Shown here: piece after piece, positions 51,473 to 58,792 of the stretch
Numbering within the stretch: position 1 is the stretch's first letter
Layout of the letters: each line of letters begins with the position of its first letter
Source of the DNA: Microbispora oryzae
GTDB taxonomy: Bacteria > Actinomycetota > Actinomycetes > Streptosporangiales > Streptosporangiaceae
Assembly: GCF_017896165.1 (NCBI RefSeq)
Contig: NZ_JAFCNB010000006.1
Span: forward strand, 1-64,000
DNA: 64,000 bases
Reading direction: 5' to 3'
Notes under the pieces: model-generated
The model's database searches: none
What the model saw: the letters and a program-made list of their open reading frames with translations, nothing else
What the model was told of the DNA's origin: nothing
Translations under genes and position numbers: made by a program

Positions 51473-52276
51473 GTGACGAACGATCCGTACCTGCTGGCCG
51501 CGGAGGCCGCCACCACGCTGAGGAACCTCACCGGCACTCCCTCGTTCGACGTGGCACTCGTGATGGGTTCGGGCTGGGCGCCCGCCGCCGACGCGATCGG
51601 CGAGACGGTCGCCGAGTTGCCCGCGACCAAGCTGCCGGGCTTCTCCGCGCCGGCCGTCGCGGGCCACGGCGGCTCGATCCGGGCCGTGCGGACGAGCGGC
51701 GGCAGGAACGCGCTGGTCTTCCTCGGCCGCACCCACCTCTACGAGGGCCGCGGCGTCGCGCCCGTGGTGCACGGCGTGCGCACGGCGGTGGCCGCGGGAG
51801 CCCGGACGGTCGTGCTGACCAACGCCGCCGGAGGGCTGCGCCCGGAGACCCAGAAGGTCGGGGAGCCGGTCCTGATCGCCGACCACATCAACATGACCGG
51901 CAGCAACCCGATCACGGGCACCCGGTTCGTCGATCTCACCGAGGTCTACTCGCGCCGCCTCCGCGACCTCGCCCGGGCGGCCGAACCGACCCTCCAGGAG
52001 GGCGTCTACGTCGCCTTCCGCGGCCCGACCTACGAGACTCCGGCCGAGATCCGCATGCTGCGCACCCTGGGCGGCGACCTGATCGGCATGTCGACGGTGC
52101 TGGAGGCGATCGCCGCCCGTGAAGGCGGCGCCGAGGTGCTCGGGATCTCCCTCGTCACCAACCCCGGCGCAGGGCTCGTGGGCGAGCCGCTCAACCACGA
52201 GGAAGTCCTCGAAGTGGGCCGGGCCACCGCCGCCCGCATGGGCGTCCTGCTCTCCACGGTCGTCGACAAGCTCTGA
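51473..52276 (+). CDS. punA: Purine-nucleoside phosphorylase
   Basis: A trimeric (class I) PNP that splits inosine and guanosine with phosphate for purine salvage. The 267-residue protein has the phosphate-binding VMGSGWAP (Ser 33), GHGGSIRAV, the base-binding TNAAGGLRPE and GTRFVDLTEVYS, and MSTVLEAIAAREGGAEVLG, ending with the family's NHEEVLEVG segment. Adenosine deaminase, which supplies inosine, is encoded 2.5 kb further on. The phosphohexomutase gene follows after 12 bases. Confidence 0.95.
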   Translation: MTNDPYLLAAEAATTLRNLTGTPSFDVALVMGSGWAPAADAIGETVAELPATKLPGFSAPAVAGHGGSIRAVRTSGGRNALVFLGRTHLYEGRGVAPVVHGVRTAVAAGARTVVLTNAAGGLRPETQKVGEPVLIADHINMTGSNPITGTRFVDLTEVYSRRLRDLARAAEPTLQEGVYVAFRGPTYETPAEIRMLRTLGGDLIGMSTVLEAIAAREGGAEVLGISLVTNPGAGLVGEPLNHEEVLEVGRATAARMGVLLSTVVDKL

Positions 52277-52288
52277 CAGGGAGTACGC

Positions 52289-54058
52289 GTGCCCTCCACC
52301 GACCCGTCCAGCGGCCCCGCCGTCTCCTCCACCGGCCCCGCCTCCCCGTCCACCGGCCCTGCCACCCCGTCCGCCGGCCCTGCCACCCCGTCCGCCGGCC
52401 CCTCCGCCGCGCCCCTCGGCGGGGACATCGCGGACCTCGTACGACTCGCCCGCGAATGGCGCGAGCAGGACCCCGACCCGCGGACCCGGGCAGAGCTCGA
52501 CGCCATCCTGGAGCGGGATGACCTGGCCGCGCTGGCCGACCGGTTCGGCGCGAAACTTGAGTTCGGCACCGCCGGCCTGCGCGGCGAGCTGGGCGCCGGG
52601 CCGAACCGGATGAACCGCGTGACCGTCATGCGGGCCGCCGCCGGGCTCGCCCGCCGGCTCGGCCCGGGGAAGCACGTCGTGATCGGCTACGACGGCCGGC
52701 ACAACTCGGACGTGTTCGCCGCCGACACGGCGGCCGTGCTGACCGGGGCCGGGCTGCGCGCCTCGATCATGGGGGCCAGGTGGCCCACCCCGGTCCTCGC
52801 CTTCGCCGTACGACACCTGGGCGCGGACGCGGGCGTCATGGTCACCGCGTCGCACAACCCGCCGAGGGACAACGGCTACAAGGTCTACTGGAACGACGGC
52901 GCGCAGATCGTGCCGCCGATCGATCACGAGATCTCGCAGGCCATCGACGCCGTGGGCCGGGTCGACGAGCTTCCGCTCGGGGAGGGATGGACGACCCTCG
53001 ATCACGGCGACGTCATCGAGCCGTACCTGGACGCCCTCGCCGCGCTGCCCATCGGTGACGCCAGGGACATCTCCGTGGCGTACACGCCGATGCACGGCGT
53101 CGGTGGCACGACGCTGGCCGAGGCGTTCGCCCGGGTCGGCTTCCCCGCCCCGACCGTCGTGCCGGAACAGGCCGAGCCGGACCCGGACTTCCCGACGGTG
53201 GCGTTCCCCAACCCGGAGGAACCGGGCGCGATGGACCTCGTGCTCGGCCTCGCCGCCTCGATCGACGCCGATCTCGTGATCGCCAACGACCCGGACGCCG
53301 ACCGGTGCGCGGCCGGCACGCCGCTGCCCGGCGGGGGTTACCGCATGCTGACCGGCGACGAGGTGGGCGGGCTGCTCGCCGAGCACGCGCTGCGGCACAC
53401 CTCCGGCCCCGACCGCCTGGTGGCCAACTCGATCGTGTCGTCGTCGCTGCTCGCCCGGATCGCCGAGGCGTACGGCGTACGGCACGCGGAGACACTCACC
53501 GGCTTCAAGTGGATCATGAAGACCGGCCCCGGGCTGGTGTTCGGCTACGAGGAGGCGCTCGGCTACAGCGTCGGTTCCGACGCGGGGACGCCCGTCCACG
53601 ACAAGGACGGCATCGGAGCCGCGCTGGCGGTCGCCGGGCTGGCCGCCGCCGCGAAGCGGGACGGCCGCACCCTGCTCGACCTGCTCGACGACCAGGCCCG
53701 GCGGTACGGTCTGCACGCCACCGGTCAGCTGTCGTTCCGCGTCGAGGACCTGTCCCTGATCTCCGCGGCGATGGAACGGCTGCGCGACCGGCCTCCGGTG
53801 GAGCTCGGGGGGCGGAAGGTCGAATCGACCGAGGACCTGACCGAGGGCGTGGCCGGCCTGCCGCCGACGGACGGGCTGCGCTACCGCCTGTCGGGCGGCG
53901 CCCGGATCGTGGTCCGCCCGAGTGGCACCGAGCCCAAGCTCAAGTGCTACCTGGAGGTCGTCGTCCCGGTGGCCGGCGAGGTCGCCGAGGCACGGGCGGA
54001 AGCCGCCCGCGACCTTGACGCGCTGCGCCGCGACCTGGGGGCCGCCCTCGGTCTGTGA
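52289..54058 (+). CDS. pmmB: Phosphohexomutase (phosphoglucomutase/phosphomannomutase, PmmB type)
   Basis: A 589-residue alpha-D-phosphohexomutase; it also may use ribose 1-phosphate from the PNP reaction next door, which would explain the pairing with punA. The active-site Ser 188 is in VTASHNPPRDNGYK, the metal loop is DPDADRC, the sugar-binding loop is GYEEALGYSVGSD, and the phosphate-binding RPSGTEPKLK closes the protein. The first about 42 residues are an unusual Ser/Pro/Gly/Ala extension of near-perfect seven-residue repeats (TGPATPS), coded by 21-base repeats at 52331-52414. The GTG is 12 bases after punA. Confidence 0.93.
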   Translation: MPSTDPSSGPAVSSTGPASPSTGPATPSAGPATPSAGPSAAPLGGDIADLVRLAREWREQDPDPRTRAELDAILERDDLAALADRFGAKLEFGTAGLRGELGAGPNRMNRVTVMRAAAGLARRLGPGKHVVIGYDGRHNSDVFAADTAAVLTGAGLRASIMGARWPTPVLAFAVRHLGADAGVMVTASHNPPRDNGYKVYWNDGAQIVPPIDHEISQAIDAVGRVDELPLGEGWTTLDHGDVIEPYLDALAALPIGDARDISVAYTPMHGVGGTTLAEAFARVGFPAPTVVPEQAEPDPDFPTVAFPNPEEPGAMDLVLGLAASIDADLVIANDPDADRCAAGTPLPGGGYRMLTGDEVGGLLAEHALRHTSGPDRLVANSIVSSSLLARIAEAYGVRHAETLTGFKWIMKTGPGLVFGYEEALGYSVGSDAGTPVHDKDGIGAALAVAGLAAAAKRDGRTLLDLLDDQARRYGLHATGQLSFRVEDLSLISAAMERLRDRPPVELGGRKVESTEDLTEGVAGLPPTDGLRYRLSGGARIVVRPSGTEPKLKCYLEVVVPVAGEVAEARAEAARDLDALRRDLGAALGL

Positions 54059-54108
54059 CCCCCGGCCGCCGGGCGGTCCGGCCAGACCGGCCTGCCCGGC
54101 GGGACCGG

Positions 54109-54188
54109 CTGTCGGTCCTGCTGTCGGTCCTGCTGTCGGTCCTGCTGTCAGTCTTGCTCGTCAGTCTTGCTGTCAGTCTTGCTGTCAG
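54109..54188. repeat. 12-base minisatellite between pmmB and the PH-domain gene
   Basis: CTGTCGGTCCTG is repeated three times exactly (54109-54144), then as CTGTCAGTCTTG with one 13-base variant, to about 54188. About six and a half units; the last reaches into the stop codon of the convergent PH-domain gene. Confidence 0.8.
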
Positions 54189-54802
54189 ACGGACAGGACG
54201 ACGATCAGCACGACCAGCGCCAGCGCGGCGGCCACGGCCGCCAGGGCGGACGGCGACCAGGTGACCTGCGCGGTCACCGCGCCCCGCGCCGCCCCCGGTT
54301 CGACGCCGAGCCGCTCCGCGCGGGCCTCCATGAGCTGCTGACCGACCCAGTCGGCGTGGGTGCGGGCCCCGATGGCCTCGGCCGCCGCCTTCTCGGTCTT
54401 GGACATGGTGTCGGATGCGGTGGCGGCGATGGCGCGGGCGGCCCGCCTGGTGGCCCTCGCCCGTTCCCGGGCAGAGGCCTGCGGCACCCAGCACCGGACG
54501 GCCGTCTCGCCCGACTCGATCACGATCCCGCTCGTCACGATGACGTCGTCCACGGCGCTCCACGGGATCCGGGTGTTCCTGAGCGGGTTGCGTACCAGGA
54601 TCCCCTCCTCCCCGGCGACGACGGCCGGGCGCATCGCCAGGAGGAAGACCAGTGCGGTGACGACGCCGAGCACCGCGCCCGCGACCAGCGCCGACGGCAT
54701 GGTGCCGTGGGCGGCCAGGTCCCAGACGTTCCAGGCGGTGAACAGCAGCCAGGCCCAGCCGAACACCCAACCCGCGCGGGACCGGTAGACCTGCCCCCTC
54801 AC
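54185..54802 (-). CDS. PH-domain membrane protein
   Basis: A 205-residue protein with two helices near the N-terminus (about 12-30 and 39-61), a small bacterial PH-like domain ([20 protein letters not shown], about 65-115) and a C-terminal helix (about 184-204). An Arg/Ala-rich helical stretch lies between. The role is unknown; the family is common in actinobacterial membranes. The GTG at 54802 overlaps the add stop (GTGA), so it is co-translated with adenosine deaminase. The stop codon lies in a minisatellite, so repeat changes could alter the last residues. Confidence 0.82.
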   Translation of the reverse strand: MRGQVYRSRAGWVFGWAWLLFTAWNVWDLAAHGTMPSALVAGAVLGVVTALVFLLAMRPAVVAGEEGILVRNPLRNTRIPWSAVDDVIVTSGIVIESGETAVRCWVPQASARERARATRRAARAIAATASDTMSKTEKAAAEAIGARTHADWVGQQLMEARAERLGVEPGAARGAVTAQVTWSPSALAAVAAALALVVLIVVLSV

Positions 54803-55887
54803 GCGGGCCACTTGAGCCGGGCGAAACCGGGCTTGATGACGCCGTTGATCAGGTTGAGGCGCTCGTCGAACGGGATGAACGCCGACTTCATCGCGTTGAC
54901 CGTGAACCACTGCAGGTCGTCCCAGCCATAGCCGAAGGCGTCGACCAGCTGGGCGAACTCCCGGGACACGCTGGTGTCGCTCATCAGCCGGTTGTCGGTG
55001 TTGACCGTCACCCTGAAGTGCAGGCGGCGCAGCAGGCCGATGGGATGCTCGGCGATCGACGCGGCGGCCCCGGTCTGCAGGTTCGACGTGGGACACATCT
55101 CCAGCGGGATGCGCTTGTCGCGTACATACGCCGCGAGCCGCCCGAGCTTTTCACCGCCGTTGCCTGACACGGTGATGTCGTCGATGATGCGCACGCCGTG
55201 GCCGAGCCGGTCGGCCCCGCACCACTGGATGGCCTGCCAGATCGACGGCAGCCCGAACGCCTCTCCCGCGTGGATGGTGAAGTGGGCGTTCTCACGCTGG
55301 AGATACTCGAACGCGTCCAGGTGGCGGGTGGGCGGGTAGCCCGCCTCGGCGCCCGCGATGTCGAAGCCGACCACACCGAGGTCACGGTAACGCACGGCGA
55401 GCTCGGCGATCTCCATCGACCGGGCCTGGTGCCGCATGGCCGTGAGCAGCGTGCCCACGCGGATGCGCGGACGGCCGTCGGGCCCGGCGGAGCCGATCCG
55501 GAAGCCCTCCAGCACCGCCTCGACCACCTGGTCGAGAGTGAGACCGGTGGACGTGTGCTGCTCCGGCGCGTAGCGGACCTCGGCGTAGACGACCCCGTCG
55601 TCCGCCAGGTCCTGAGCGCACTCCGCGGCCACCCTGGTCAGCGCCTCGGCGGACTGCATCACGCCGACGGTGTGGGCGAACGTCTCCAGATAGCGCTCCA
55701 GAGAGCCCGAGTTGGCCGCCTCACGGAACCAGGTCGCGAGGTTGCCGGGGTCGGCCGAGGGCAGCTCGTGCCCGCAGTCGCGGGCGAGATCCACGATCGT
55801 CTCGGGGCGGAGCCCGCCGTCGAGATGGTCGTGCAGCAGGACCTTGGGAGCCTTGCGAATCTCGTCCAGGGTGGGCAGGCCGTTCAT
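54799..55887 (-). CDS. add: Adenosine deaminase
   Basis: It deaminates adenosine and deoxyadenosine to inosine compounds, feeding purine-nucleoside phosphorylase. The 362-residue protein has zinc ligands His 19 and His 21 (LLHDHLDGG), IHAGEAFG with the third His and catalytic Glu, LGHGVRI, and [10 protein letters not shown] with the last metal Asp. The ATG at 55887 has AGGAGGG upstream; the longer frame from 56013 is not needed. Neighbours punA, pmmB and deoA agree with a nucleoside-salvage region as in mycobacteria. Confidence 0.95.
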   Translation of the reverse strand: MNGLPTLDEIRKAPKVLLHDHLDGGLRPETIVDLARDCGHELPSADPGNLATWFREAANSGSLERYLETFAHTVGVMQSAEALTRVAAECAQDLADDGVVYAEVRYAPEQHTSTGLTLDQVVEAVLEGFRIGSAGPDGRPRIRVGTLLTAMRHQARSMEIAELAVRYRDLGVVGFDIAGAEAGYPPTRHLDAFEYLQRENAHFTIHAGEAFGLPSIWQAIQWCGADRLGHGVRIIDDITVSGNGGEKLGRLAAYVRDKRIPLEMCPTSNLQTGAAASIAEHPIGLLRRLHFRVTVNTDNRLMSDTSVSREFAQLVDAFGYGWDDLQWFTVNAMKSAFIPFDERLNLINGVIKPGFARLKWPA

Positions 55888-55967
55888 GTGCCCTCCTCGC
55901 CGCGGTCGTTCATCTGGTAATCCTAGCGCCGGCCGTTCCGGCTTCCCCGGGACCGGATCGGGCGCGA

Positions 55968-56321
55968 TCACTCCTCGCGGTTGGCGGTCTCGGGAGAGAA
56001 GGCCGGCAGGCACACCGCGACGTACTCGGCGCCGTCCGGGCCAGAGGTGTACCGGATCTTCTCACCCGGCTCGCTCACGAACGCCTGCCCGGCCGCCACG
56101 ACGGTCGTGCCTTCGGCGTGCTCGATCACGACCGTGCCCTTGAGCACCAGCGTGTACTCCGCGAACTCCGGCGTCTGCGCCGGTTCCTCCCAGCCGGGCG
56201 GCGCCACCATGTGGGCGATCGACACCGAGGCGTCACCGCTGTTCACGCGGCCGACGTACTCGTCGATGAGCTTGCCCCCGGGCACCGGGACACGGGTGGG
56301 ACCGTCAATCATCCTGACCAT
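55968..56321 (-). CDS. Small cupin-fold protein
   Basis: A 117-residue single-domain beta-barrel protein. [24 protein letters not shown] and [15 protein letters not shown] correspond to the two cupin motifs, with only part of the metal-binding His/Glu set kept (Glu in the first motif). No substrate can be named. The ATG at 56321 is chosen from three close candidates (56351, 56321, 56312); none has a clear ribosome binding site. It diverges from the sigma-like fusion gene. Confidence 0.75.
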   Translation of the reverse strand: MVRMIDGPTRVPVPGGKLIDEYVGRVNSGDASVSIAHMVAPPGWEEPAQTPEFAEYTLVLKGTVVIEHAEGTTVVAAGQAFVSEPGEKIRYTSGPDGAEYVAVCLPAFSPETANREE

Positions 56322-56420
56322 GGGACCAAGTGTGTCAGTGCGGACGACCACCCCAGAACGGTGGGTTCGCTACCCTTTCCGGCGCCAGAGGGACAACATC
56401 GCGGCAGTAAAGGGGTGCCG

Positions 56421-58367
56421 ATGAGAGAGCCGCCGGGCTTGGGCGCGTTCTTCGCCGACCACTGCGAGTCGTTTGCCCGGACCGCCTATCTGCTGACCGG
56501 CGACACCGGAGAGGCGAACGCTCTCGTGGTGCGGACGCTCACCGCGTTGGCGGCCCAATGGCGCTCGGTGCGCTGGCGGTACCCGGGCCACGCGGCGCGC
56601 CTGGAACTCTTCGCGGCCTTCCTCCGCCGGCCGGGAACGGCCCCCGGTCGCCCCGGTCGCCCCGGTCCCAGCCACCCCGCTCTCGGTGACCCCGCTCTCT
56701 ATGGTTTCGGCGACGCCGGTCTCGTTGGCTTCGGTGGCCCCAGTGGCGTCCAGGCGTCGCCGGACACGGATCTGCTCGACAGCCTGCAGGCCCTTCTGGC
56801 CGGATTGACCCCACGGTCCCGTGCCCTCGTCGTCGCCCACCTCCACGAAGGCGTGCCGGAGGAGGTGGCGGCCGTCCTGTGTCGTACGAAGCCCACCGTC
56901 GCCCGCGCCGAGCTGGCGGCGGCGCTCGCCCGCCTGCGCCCACTCGTCCCCACTTCGCCGACGCGCCTCGAGGACTCCTCCGGCTCCGCCCCCTCCACCG
57001 ACGTGCTGGTCTTCCCGGAGCCCCCGGACTTCCCTGGCTCCGCGAGTTCCACGGACTCCTCGGGCTCCCCGGGCTCCCCGGATTCCCTGGGCTCAGTGGG
57101 CGCCCCGGACTCAGTGGGCGCCCCCGACGAGGAGCTTCGGCGCTCGCTCGACCTTCTGTCCCGCCGGATGCCCGTACCTGCTGCCGAGGAGACCCTCGCC
57201 TCGGCGCTGGCCGCCCAGGGTCGGCGCGCGGCGGTCCGTGCCAGCGTCGCGCTAACGCTGACCGCCCTGGCTGTGACGCCGCTCGCCTTCGCCGCAGTGG
57301 CGCTGGCAGACCACTACCAGCGCACGTCGCTTGTCCCCGTCCCCAGCGCCTCCGACGATCCTGACATTTACGATGTTCCCGGCGCGAACGTGCCGCCCGC
57401 TCCCGCAGCTCACGCTCCCTCGTCGACCGTACCCGGGACGCTGCCGGCCACGGTCGCGGACCCGATTCTCTTCGCCTACCGGGGCCGCTGCACCCTCGAA
57501 CAGATCGTGGAGCAGAGGAGAAGCGAGCGGGTGCCCTTCGAAGATCCTCCTGTGGAAGGCGCGCCCTGCGAACAGTGGCGTGTGGTCACGGGCGGGGGCG
57601 AGCAGTGGCGGATCGCCGACGTCGACCTCCGCCAGGGCGCGAAGGGGCGGCCGCCCTTCGTCATCAGCGCCGACGGCAACCGGATGGGCTACTTCAGCAC
57701 GAGCATGTCCGACTTCCAGGTGATGGACCGGCGCCACTCCATCCCCGAGTACAGCAGGTTTACCGACGGCGTGACGCACTTCCCGCGCCGCACCGGGCTG
57801 GCCATCTCCCCCGCCGGCCAGTGGATCGCCGTCGACTTCGGCACCGCAGCCCGCGCCCCGAAACCCCGGGTGCACGACTTCACCGGCAACCGCACCTGGG
57901 TGCTGCCGTGGCCCCTGACCGTTCTGGGCGTGTCCGAGGACGGCGTCGTCACCGGTACCCGGCCCGCGGCGGCCGGTGGGACCACCCTCATCCGCGTACG
58001 GCCGGACGGCCACATGCTGAGCGGCGTCCCGATCGTTCCCGCCCCTTCCGCCGGCGGAACCGCGCTGTCCTCAGACGGCCGGTATCTGGCCTTCCTTGGA
58101 CGCGAGTCCGGACACACCCAAACGGCGCCCGTCGTGACAGTGGATACCGAAACGGGGCAGCGGCGTACGACGGCCGCAGCCCTCCCTGCTGGCACCCGCC
58201 CTGTCACCGTACGCGGGTGGGCAAGCGACCACGAGGTCCTCGTGCAGACGGCCACGCCCCACAGCCGACGGGTGTACGCGATCGACATGCGGACCGGGTC
58301 GTCGCGGGAGATAGTCCTGGACGGAGCAGGCTCCCCCGCCACCTGGGCCCCCGGCGCGCTCCACTAA
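56421..58367 (+). CDS. Sigma-70-like domain fused through a membrane helix to a propeller-like domain
   Basis: A 648-residue protein of unusual build. Residues about 8-70 resemble region 2 of SigE-type ECF sigma factors (SFARTAYLLTGDTGEANALV) and about 118-175 resemble region 4 (GLTPRSRALVVAHLHEGVPE, TKPTVARAELAAALARLR). A Ser/Pro/Gly-rich linker leads to one membrane helix (about 273-295) and an outer part (about 345-648) with repeated beta-strand units such as PFVISADGNRMGYFS and GTALSSDGRYLAFLG, as in TolB/WD40-type propellers. The -10/-35 binding regions are diverged. It could be a membrane-tethered sigma factor or a regulator that lost promoter recognition. AAAGGGG lies before the ATG; TACCCT near 56371 may be its -10. 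Confidence 0.8.
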   Translation: MREPPGLGAFFADHCESFARTAYLLTGDTGEANALVVRTLTALAAQWRSVRWRYPGHAARLELFAAFLRRPGTAPGRPGRPGPSHPALGDPALYGFGDAGLVGFGGPSGVQASPDTDLLDSLQALLAGLTPRSRALVVAHLHEGVPEEVAAVLCRTKPTVARAELAAALARLRPLVPTSPTRLEDSSGSAPSTDVLVFPEPPDFPGSASSTDSSGSPGSPDSLGSVGAPDSVGAPDEELRRSLDLLSRRMPVPAAEETLASALAAQGRRAAVRASVALTLTALAVTPLAFAAVALADHYQRTSLVPVPSASDDPDIYDVPGANVPPAPAAHAPSSTVPGTLPATVADPILFAYRGRCTLEQIVEQRRSERVPFEDPPVEGAPCEQWRVVTGGGEQWRIADVDLRQGAKGRPPFVISADGNRMGYFSTSMSDFQVMDRRHSIPEYSRFTDGVTHFPRRTGLAISPAGQWIAVDFGTAARAPKPRVHDFTGNRTWVLPWPLTVLGVSEDGVVTGTRPAAAGGTTLIRVRPDGHMLSGVPIVPAPSAGGTALSSDGRYLAFLGRESGHTQTAPVVTVDTETGQRRTTAAALPAGTRPVTVRGWASDHEVLVQTATPHSRRVYAIDMRTGSSREIVLDGAGSPATWAPGALH

Positions 58368-58380
58368 GCCATTGAGGGGT

Positions 58381-58498
58381 GGGTCTGGGAATCCGGGGGT
58401 CTGGGAATCCGGGGGTCTGGGAATCCGGGGGTCTGGGAGTTCGGGTGTCGGAGGTCTGGGAATCTCGGGTCTGGGAATCTCGGGTCTGGCGATCTCGG
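58381..58498. repeat. 16-base and 15-base minisatellite
   Basis: GGGTCTGGGAATCCGG occurs three times exactly and once with changes (58381-58444), followed, after nine bases, by three copies of the 15-base GTCTGGGAATCTCGG (58454-58498, the last with changes). It begins 14 bases after the stop codon of the sigma-like gene. Confidence 0.85.
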
Positions 58499-58792
58499 GG
58501 CCCAGGGATCTGCTCCAGCGAGGCGCGTTCGACGGCGCGTGCTCCGGCGGGCCCCCGGGCGAGTGCGTGCCGCCCTGCGGACACGTCTCAGCGAGGCCGC
58601 GAGGTGTGCGTCTCTCGCGGCCCGGCTTCACGCCCGCCTGTGCCCGGGTGTCCCTCTATCCCGGGCGTCCGTCTATCCCGTGCGTCCGTCTTCCCCGGGT
58701 GTCTTGTCCCGGCGTTTGCTCTCGGCATCTGTCCCGAGCGCATGTCTTAGGTGCATGTCCCGGGCGCATATCCGGGCGTTCCGTTCAGGCGT
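58499..58792. other. Gene-free spacer of degenerate C-rich repeats
   Basis: The sequence to the end of the HNH gene has no credible gene. From about 58640 to 58800 short related units rich in TCCCGGGCGT and GCATGTCC recur in degenerate form, so the repeat-rich character continues beyond the clean minisatellite. Confidence 0.55.
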
